Notes under the pieces: generated by a model
Database searches by the model: none
The model's input: only the letters and a program-made list of their open reading frames with translations
What the model was told of the DNA's origin: nothing
Source of the DNA: Moniliophthora roreri
Lineage: Eukaryota > Basidiomycota > Agaricomycetes > Agaricales > Marasmiaceae
Length of the DNA stretch: 64,000 nt
Direction: 5' to 3'
Assembly (NCBI GenBank): GCA_001466705.2
Contig: LATX02000188.1
Coordinates: 496,001-560,000 of the forward strand
In this document: in pieces, positions 56,501 through 64,000 of the stretch
How the letters are laid out: each line of letters opens with the position of its first letter
Position numbering within the stretch: the first letter of the stretch is position 1
Position numbers and translations under genes: made by a program

Positions 56501-58400
56501 CTGCTCGTCCCTGTGGGTAGAACCCCCGACTCAGGGAACGGTGGAATAGCAATACAAGGCTGATAGGATCAAGAAGCGACAGTACAGCGACTTGTTTCAT
56601 TACCCGCCGACTGCAAATTCATGCTTCATCTGGGATTCATTCAAGATTTTGGTGGCTTGGGATCCAATCGCAAATTACTCTCATGGGTTTTCCGAGTTTC
56701 GCCACTGGCTGGATTCCATCTTAACACGCAAATACCGCATGGGCATTCGTCACTTCCCTAGTGCTTTTTTTCATCGATTGTTACAGTCCTTTCCACTATA
56801 CAAAGATGCCTCTTCTCACACAACCGATCACCTGAGTCAAGAAGAGAATAACTACGTCAAGTATCTGTCTTTAACAAATACCTTTATTGCAAACTAATTC
56901 ACAAAATCGGAAGTACTGGAAGCTCAAACCAAGTGCACCTGGACGCAATACCTCAACAGTGGCGAGGACCGGGTCAACGGTTTGTCGTTGTCTCCTTCTC
57001 AATGTCAAATGTCAACAGGGAAGTAGTCTTGGCTATCACGTTGTCTCGCACCAAGAATTCTCAAACGATGATTTCCCTTGGCTCTAGCGTCGCGGCTAAT
57101 CGCTATTGAGCTGAATGTTTCTTGCAAGTGCTCGGGGTTCAATTAAAGACTCAAACAACAGAAGATGATCTCCCATTTATGACTTTTCATATCCAATTAC
57201 TGGGCGCACTCACATTGGGCCATGTGAATGGCAAGGCCAAGAAGGGCACTATGTTACAATGAAGGAGCACAAGGACTCCACGACGCTTGCAGGTGTGTGA
57301 TAATATTGACAAACTCACTTGCCTCCCATTCTCACGAAATTGTCACATGCAAGAACGTTTTGTGTGGCAAGAAGCTCTCCTGAAATCGGATTCACTGGAG
57401 GATTTCGTTATTCGGCCAACGCTCTCCATCGCTGGATTGCAAATCGCCATTCTCGTACGTGATGATATGTCACCTTCGACATCTTGTCCAGCGCGTTTAT
57501 GACCAACTTTGCCTGGAACGATTGAAGCTGTGGGTACATACTATTGTTGTCCTGACTCCTGGTTGCTTAAGACCGTAGACGTCTAAGTCCAGTTGGCACA
57601 GAGCAGAATCCATTCTTTGGAGCGCGATATCCTAAAGGGCTAGGGGTGATTATCCTTGACGATACATGATTCAAGTTTTTGCCAGCGGATGAACTCGAGC
57701 AGGAAACGCGGAAAACGTCGTTGCTTGATATTTCCGAGAATTCATTACCCAGTGTCATGTGAAGTGAATATTCCGCGGCCATGAGGTACACTGAAGGCTT
57801 ACGTTTTGGGGGGGGGGGGCAGGCAGCCGGAGATTATGACGACAACAGCTAAAACTAGTCTCTTGTATCTTTTACCTGCGCATCGTCTCGATATTCTTAG
57901 TGTCTGGACCACAAATATCACTGTATCTGGATTCGACCGATATAACTATGGATATGAAATGGTCCACATTGTTATACTAGTACTCGTCATCGGAGTCCAC
58001 TGGTTTCTTGGCGACTCAAACTCCACGCATCCCTTCGTAATGCCTAATTTCTACAGTACCAGTCGGACTGATCCTCTGGCCGAAGTGGGATCAAGAAGGG
58101 AGAAAGTCTCTTCATGCTTCCAGTGAGGCTAACAAACTCAATCAGGCTCCGATGCTGTGCAGCGATGTACTTACTTTGTACTACCACGGAGGGGGCCGCC
58201 CGTCGAAGCATATGTGTCCCTGGGTAAGAGTGGTAACTCTAGACTTGGTAACTTGAGCATGCCTCTCTGATACGATCGATATTGCATGACTTGATATTCC
58301 GGGCTGTCGAGTAAGAATGCTTAAGAAATCCAATCTTGGACACAAGGCGGGGACACAAGACGAAAGTAGAGGTCGGCGAGCAATCGATAGGCAATTGCAC
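53551..58400. other. Gene-poor stretch, nothing confidently recognised
   Basis: About 4.9 kb lies upstream of the bZIP gene. Frames up to 143 codons occur (for example 54,593-54,913, 54,876-55,280, 55,678-56,013, 56,089-56,520, 56,592-56,897) but none shows a known motif or extends by plausible splicing. A run of 12 G bases lies at 57,808-57,819. CpG is normal, so this is not the RIP-like block. It may be decayed gene or F-box relics too diverged to see by eye. Confidence 0.4.
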
Positions 58401-59640
58401 TACTCGGTCCCAGGCCATCCTCGCATTCAGCTCTTAATGCTCCTCCCTACCGTAGCGACACTCCTAAAAGTACGAGGTTAGGTGTATGCTCCAAAGTTTC
58501 GGATGTATGGCGATCGATGGGGAATCTATGCGGAGGGAAGATGCAGCAAACTTCAATGACAGATGTTCCACTCGGGAGGCAAACCTGGCGCGGGAGTCAT
58601 CGGACCCCCTTACAGTTAGGGACTGTAGATGTAAGAAGGAAGGTAGCATAGGAGAAGGCGTTCACTCTGAACGATGTTCTCGAGCTGCAAGGTTCTTAGC
58701 CTCAAATTGAATCATATTAAGGCCCAGCAGGTTGTGGGACTTGCTCCAGCCTGGGGGTCTTTCGGATGGCATCCCAGAACCAACTTGATGAAGATCCTGC
58801 TTCGGGCTTCGCGGCCGGGTCAATTATTTCCCCATATCCCGGTTCCAAATCCTGGTGAGTTGTGTCATTGCGTAGAGCACGCAACAGCGAAAATGCTGGA
58901 ACGTCCGGGTTGTAAGAAGAGAGGACCTTCCAATTGGTCAGTTCAATACTGAGGTATTCGCACAGGGACATCTCCATTAAGACCCTTTTTTGAACCGGAA
59001 ATCCCTCCAATCCTGATCAACATCCCGTGCCTGAGAGTCCTTGACCCCAGTTGTCAGAGAGTGTCCCTGAGAGTTGGCGAGGAAAAGCTCTAGCAGAGGC
59101 ATGATGTGGAGTTCAAGTTCATGTATGTTGATTGAAATGGTAGACCAGATGACAGGAAGACCGTACAGCATGGCTCGCACACATCCGACAAAGCGACAAG
59201 TGGTGCTTCAATCTTTGACTTTTCCGGACCGACAACAGAGACGTGCGGTGAACACTCTGTCGCAACTGCGAAAAAGATCTTGGTCCATACCTCGAAGGGT
59301 ACTCGTTAGATGGGAGAGATGAAGGTTCGTCGACCTGCAATCCTCTGCTGAAGTGGCAGATGCCTCTTTGCTTCGACTTCGCCCACAATGCGAAAACGAT
59401 CAAGCTCGAGTTGACCATAACACCGAAGCTCCTTCTCCTCTTCTCCTCCAAGTCCAAGAATCTAATCGCTTCTGTTCTTTCTATCTCAGTGGGTGCCCTT
59501 CCAGAACGAAAAACATCGATAGGGATAGGTGGATGACGATTGTATTGGCTACTGGGTACAAATTCGTAACGGCAGTCACACAAAGTTGTCGGGGTTGATT
59601 GCAGTACTGCCATCTTCTGAGAGGATCTATAAATGTCTGT
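58400..59640 (-). pseudogene. Degraded F-box/LRR gene, paralogue of the one at 49,154-50,977
   Basis: Minus-strand pieces follow the order of an F-box protein. The N-terminal helix RAPTEIERTEAIRFLDLEEK is at about 59,500. YGLPVIWSTISINIHELELH and IMPLLELFLANSQGHSL lie at 59,180-59,040; the intact gene has PHLWTSIHLDI and PLLEIYLKNSGTRPL at this point. NWKVLSSYNPDVPAFSLLRA and SSSSWFWDAIRKTPRL lie at about 58,940-58,740; the intact gene has NWEVLSNDGALQWNHVSFP and TAWFWNALRNAPNL. An LRR-like HLQSLTVRGSDD is at about 58,630. The pieces sit in different frames with stops between, and no clear F-box remains, so the gene is dead. Confidence 0.7.
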
Positions 59641-59874
59641 GAGAACTAGTGAGTAGGGGGGCCTCACGTACAATGACGACGGACCTAAGATGATAAGCTA
59701 GATGAAGGTGAGAGCCAACGCGTCGATTCTGGCTCGGGTCACCGGTGGTCATTAGATTGGACTTTAGGTTCACAACACAGTAACGACAATGAAAAAAAGA
59801 GACATGATATTGAAGAGTGGTATGTACAATAGATGACTTTCCGGACAACACGATATGCCGAAAATATAAACCAA
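59641..59874. other. Short intergenic region, no feature seen
   Basis: 234 bp lie between the F-box pseudogene and the stop of the glycosidase gene. It probably holds the glycosidase 3' UTR, with AT-rich words at 59,790-59,870. Confidence 0.4.
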
Positions 59875-61330
59875 TCAAGTTCCTGGAGACCCTTTCTCGA
59901 CCCAATCTCTCCACGCAGCATGCAACATCAAAACGAATGCTTGACCCTCAGCACTCTTACTTCCCTCAAGACGATAGTTGTAAGGATTAACTACAGGCTT
60001 TAACCACCCTTCTTCAGTAATGTGCTTGGAATGAGGAGCAAAGAGTGCTTTGCGAGACCTCTCGGCGTATTGAATGCTTTCGCACTCTCCTTCGAGCACT
60101 GAAAGGCGATATACGGTTGAAGCAAGAAGCGCAGTGGACGCCGCATCATAAAAAGATGAGGACGAGATAGGGACTTCGGGATCATTAGTGACATAGTTCT
60201 TGAAAATGCCGGTTTCATCCTGGTGCGATAGGGTGTTCAATGCCAAGCCAGAAGCCAAATGAGTAGACTCACCAAGCGTCGATACATGGCCGCATGAATT
60301 TCCTTCGTCCAGCGTACCAGATCGGCTTGCTCATTGATGAAGGAGTCCGCATAGCTCGAGTACTTGATTGTTGCTAGCACACGAAGCGCACCAGCTGCTA
60401 CCCACGCGTTCCCTGTGCGAATAATTGTTAGTCAAGAGGATATTGCTTAATGAAAGGCGCACTTGCCAGTGGACCAGTGCCCTGGGTCATTTGAAGGGAG
60501 CCCAGGAGCCCCATTGCCCAACAAGACGTGTTTCCACAGGTTCCGAGTCTCGGATCTAATGTCGATGAGGTAGCTGCGGTAGAGACGAATTTGCTCGTAA
60601 GCTTCTCTGATGAGGGTCTTGTTTTGTGTTTGGACACCATAGTAAACTAAGAACGGTGGAACCATGGAAAGATAATCGTTCCTAATTAATGGTCATAATG
60701 GTCAGTGGGTTCGAAGTGGTTCTATCAGTATGTATTTGAACTACCGAAGTTGCACCATTTCCATACGGTGAGAAAAGGCACCATCCCAGGTTCTCGGAAT
60801 GTCCGTCCATAAGAATTCCAGCTGATCCGTCGCAGCGCCAAAGTAATCCAAGCCATCTTTCGTGGACTGACCAGTCCAGCCTGCAAGCAATACACCAACA
60901 CCAATAGACACAGGGTCAGCAGCACTACCGTCCTTCATTAGTTGCTGAGGGCCTTTAGTGTTGTTGTTGGATGCATTGCGCTTCCTGACGACGTCCCTAG
61001 CGATCGCAAAGACCGGCTCAATAGACAACTGAACGTCGGTAGGAACTTGTTTTGGGAAGGGGAGCGTGTTTCCCGCTGGTGTATAAACAGAATACGAAGG
61101 AGCGTCGAATTCCAAAAGCGCCTGAATTCGGGTGCCGATTTCCCAACTGAAATGCAGGCATTCCTACCTGAAAAGATCTCGTAACGTGGCATTGACAACT
61201 ACTCTCACCTTCCTACTGCCGCCTCAGCTAACCCTGCCTTCACCTTGGCAAGCTGTGCGTCTGAGAGAACATATTTGTCCTGAGCTGGGGCTGAGTAAGC
61301 CGCAAGAGAGACGCAAAGAAGCACGAGTAT
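59875..61330 (-). CDS. Secreted six-hairpin glycosidase (GH88/GH105-like), start codon apparently lost
   Basis: Several exons encode about 430 residues. From the 5' end the frame reads LVLLCVSLAAYSAPAQDKYV (signal-peptide-like), then LAKVKAGLAEAAVGSWEIGT and ALLEFDAPSYSVYTPAG. WDGAFSHRMEMVQLRNDYLS, MVPPFLVYYGVQTQNKTLIR, GNGAPGLPSNDPGHWSTGNA and WVAAGALRVLATIKYS follow, then DETGIFKNYVTND, SFYDAASTALLASTVYRL and SAEGQAFVLMLHAAWRDW. This is the alternating-helix (alpha/alpha)6 pattern of six-hairpin glycosidases; relatives cleave unsaturated uronyl residues from pectin or related glycans. The codon just before the signal peptide is ATA (61,328-61,330), preceded by an in-frame TAA, and I see no ATG or upstream splice acceptor. 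It may be a dead or mis-sequenced start, or an unseen 5' exon may exist. Confidence 0.7.
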
Positions 61331-64000
61331 AGGTTATAGATAAAGTAGGAAGAGAGGGGAAGGAGACGATTTATCGATAATTCAAGTCACCATGACTTAT
61401 AAAAGACTCCAGGCATTGCGTTTTCCAGGTATTGCGTTTTCAAGTTTAGCGCCTAGCCGTGTCGGAGAGATTTGAAACATGTGTCGATACCTTTGACCAG
61501 CAAAGCCGGTCGGTTGGTCGTTTGGTCGTTAGTTCCTGCCCGCTTTTTGTGTATAGTTTCTCAACCTCCGCTGCCAGTGATATCAAATGACGTCGACCGC
61601 TTTCCTCAAGCTTTCCTCGAGTTAGTTTCCTTGTCATTCTCCATTGAATCCCCACTCTGATACTCTGTTGATAATGCCATCCGACCAGCTTTATTTTTGG
61701 GCGCGCCTATGCAGTCAATGAGTGAATATGCATGCAATTTTCCAGAATTCGGCATACTCACCCTATCCGCTCATGGCGGCTTGGCGTCGTGTTTCTGTAG
61801 CGTGAATATCAAGGTATTTCAAGAATTGTGAAGACAGCTCTCGGAAAATGCTTTCCCCTTCATATATCCCCCTCGGGTTCTACTGAGGCATAGCTCTGTA
61901 CCTTGTGAAGATGAGTATGCAAGAAAATTAGCACCTACAGAGGGGAATGAAAGGAAGGGAGATTTGCCGGTGTGGAGAGGTACAAAAAGCTGGTGGTGTT
62001 TCAAAAATTCCGCCACGAATGTCACAATGCCGGGTTCAGAGTCCGCCCGGCTCGCCGCTAGATCAATTCCCACTTTCGAAGTCCGACCGTGTTCTGTCAC
62101 CCTCGTTTTATCGAAGGCCAACTCGCGCTTCCTGCCTCAAGAATTGGCACACCAATCATTCAAATGGAATTACTAAATGTGTGTGATTTCTCCTTTCAGA
62201 CTTCTATTGAGGGGAACTTGCAAAATCTTTTTCAACCCAATATTCGCTTTGACAACCTAAAAGATCGGGCTCGTATACCACTAGTCATCCGATTCCCTTC
62301 ATAATAATTACATATACTTCAAGCTAAGAACTTGAACTTCATGTTCCGTTCATCTCCGAAGTCTTTATCGCACTGCGGGAGAGAGGGGAGTGCGTTTTGA
62401 AACCTGGTACCAGCGATAGTATGGTGTATGGGTCCAAGTGTGACGCGCCAACTCCGCACTTGTACCCTCCCGACCTCAGTACCTGTATCTAAGTTAGAGC
62501 TGTACAGAGTGGGGAAGTTTATTTCAGCGTTTTAAATCTACAGACTTACACCTATTCTTTCGAGACCTCTTCGTGTGAAGATTGTTCCCGCAAACGTCAC
62601 ACCAAGTTGCTTGCCGTGAGAAACGTTTGCTAGGCTATGAGAAACGGCGTTCTCGATTTTCAACGCATCAACCACGGTCACGCCATGCGCCGTGCGCCAT
62701 AGTCCCCGACTTCTGCCACTTAAGACCCTTTAGAAAGGAAGAGGCCGTATGGTTCCGGGCAGGTTCTGGGACTGTTTCCGACATCAAGTCCTGATAATCC
62801 GGAGGAGTTTGATGGAAGGAGGATGACGACTCCTAGAACCACGGAATAAATTTACCTTTTGGTGAGTCCCTACTTACCGTCCTTTAACCTTCCAGGACGT
62901 TGATAATCGGCTTCCAGCGTTAAGTGCTCAGCACTGCTGTCTTTCTCGGACTTTGCAGAATATAGCGAAATTGCACGACCGCATTCTGAACGTGGGTAAT
63001 TCCCCCGGGCGATAACAAGGTGATACAGTGCTAGGTCGGGAGTTTTCGAAGCCATTTCATGTCAATACGTCTTCACAAGAAGTCTGCAAATTGAATTCAA
63101 AAACCATCAAAAACGGAGTCTGACTGGCGAACTTTCAATCATGATCCCACTTCTCCGTCATCCGGAAGTCAATTTAGGTGGGATTGCGGCTCAATGATGT
63201 GTAACATGGGGCAACAGAAGCTATGCGTTGATGCTTGAAAAGCCATTCCAGTTCGGTTCGACACCATGAAGGTTGTTAAGACGCCAGGCTCGTAGCTTTT
63301 CTCGTGTGAGTTGAAGTTATCTCTGTGGAACAACAAAAAACCTTTTAGTGAAATTCCACCGTTGAACCGTTGTGCATCCGACATCCCTGCCATTGCTGGG
63401 ACGGTTCTTATGTCATTCTACGTGTACTTCAGTTTAAACATCGGTAAGTAGCAACCTTTGATGACATCCGGGTCGACAATCAATCTGAATCAAGCTTGTT
63501 TCTAGACAAAATTGCGGTCGAGACACCTTGCATATAGTTCCCCATGTAGGCAATGGTAGATCGCCTCCCATATGGAACGGTATCCTCATGACACGTCCGA
63601 AATCTTATATATCATTTTCTGATGTCAATTGACTGGCGACCAGCCGTAGATCTGTCAACCTTTGCAGCGTGTGGCAAGGACTTAAAGGCGCATTATGGAA
63701 TCCCATGACGGAACCTACTTATTCTCGTTGTTTCTCTCCATTGTTTTCTGGCTCCTTTCCCGAATCCCCACTTTCACTTCCTTATCACCTTTCCGCTCTT
63801 TACTACTGATGCTTGTTTGATTGTAGATCAACGTTCACGTCACGAAGTCCATTCTTTTTGTTTCTCCTCGGTCTCTATAAGGTGGTCATTGTTGTACATA
63901 TACATAGACGACATTCCTCGACGAAGACACCAGAATATCCTGCTACCCAGGTTCTATCGATTCTTTGCTTGCCGAACTCACTGCCATTCATATCGCTCTT
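61331..64000. other. Gene-poor end of the window
   Basis: About 2.7 kb. A TTATAAAAG word (61,398-61,406) lies upstream of the glycosidase gene and may be its TATA box. Frames of up to 100 codons (61,819-62,121, 63,169-63,393) carry no motif. A TCTATAAGG word near 63,874 could be a TATA box of a gene starting beyond the window. No tRNA or rRNA was recognised. Confidence 0.4.

Noticed and set aside
1..64000. CRISPR arrays, bacterial operons or prophage
   Set aside because: The window is eukaryotic (spliced genes, TATA boxes); no regularly spaced short repeats with unique spacers were seen.

Overview
The window looks like chromosomal DNA of an Agaricomycete (mushroom-forming basidiomycete). The evidence is genes cut by many introns of about 45-60 nt, exons as short as 15-16 nt, F-box/LRR genes, AA3-type GMC oxidoreductases and transposon families typical of mushroom genomes. 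I inferred intron positions by eye from GT..AG sites and reading-frame continuity; there is no transcript evidence.

Layout. Bases 1 to about 11,012 are a mobile-element graveyard. It holds a decayed minus-strand retroelement (gag-like CCHC protein and reverse transcriptase) interrupted by a 436-440 bp direct repeat. Next is a Tc1/mariner-like DNA transposon with two convergent genes, and then a younger short derivative of the same family. DNA up to roughly 10.4 kb is strongly CpG-depleted, and several ORF stops are TGA where a relative keeps CGA or CpG, as expected from C-to-T decay of methylated or RIP-like sequence. From about 10.45 kb base composition becomes ordinary.

12.4-33 kb: a secreted GMC oxidoreductase (+) converges on a secreted GH35 beta-galactosidase (-). 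Then come a three-RRM RNA-binding protein (-), a 3.2 kb gap holding a foldback element, hexokinase (+), a mitoribosomal SOD-like protein (-) divergent from OST2/DAD1 (+), a tiny DUF1748 gene (-), and a GPC1-type glycerophosphocholine acyltransferase (+).

33-46 kb is a minus-strand block: a giant ZNFX1/Hrr1-like SF1 helicase with CCCH, NFX1-type and RZ zinc fingers, a TAD1 tRNA adenosine deaminase, and a membrane-anchored DUF3445 protein. 46-54 kb carries a small basic protein with two perfect CRE sites upstream, LIP2 octanoyltransferase, an NAD(P)-binding reductase-like protein, an F-box protein and an Atf1-type bZIP factor whose basic region is interrupted by an in-frame 57-nt intron.

54-64 kb is gene-poor: a degraded paralogue of the F-box gene, one six-hairpin glycosidase gene whose ATG appears lost, and long stretches with no recognisable gene. 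Most genes are unrelated housekeeping functions; the only apparent functional pairing is the two secreted carbohydrate-active enzymes (GMC and GH35).
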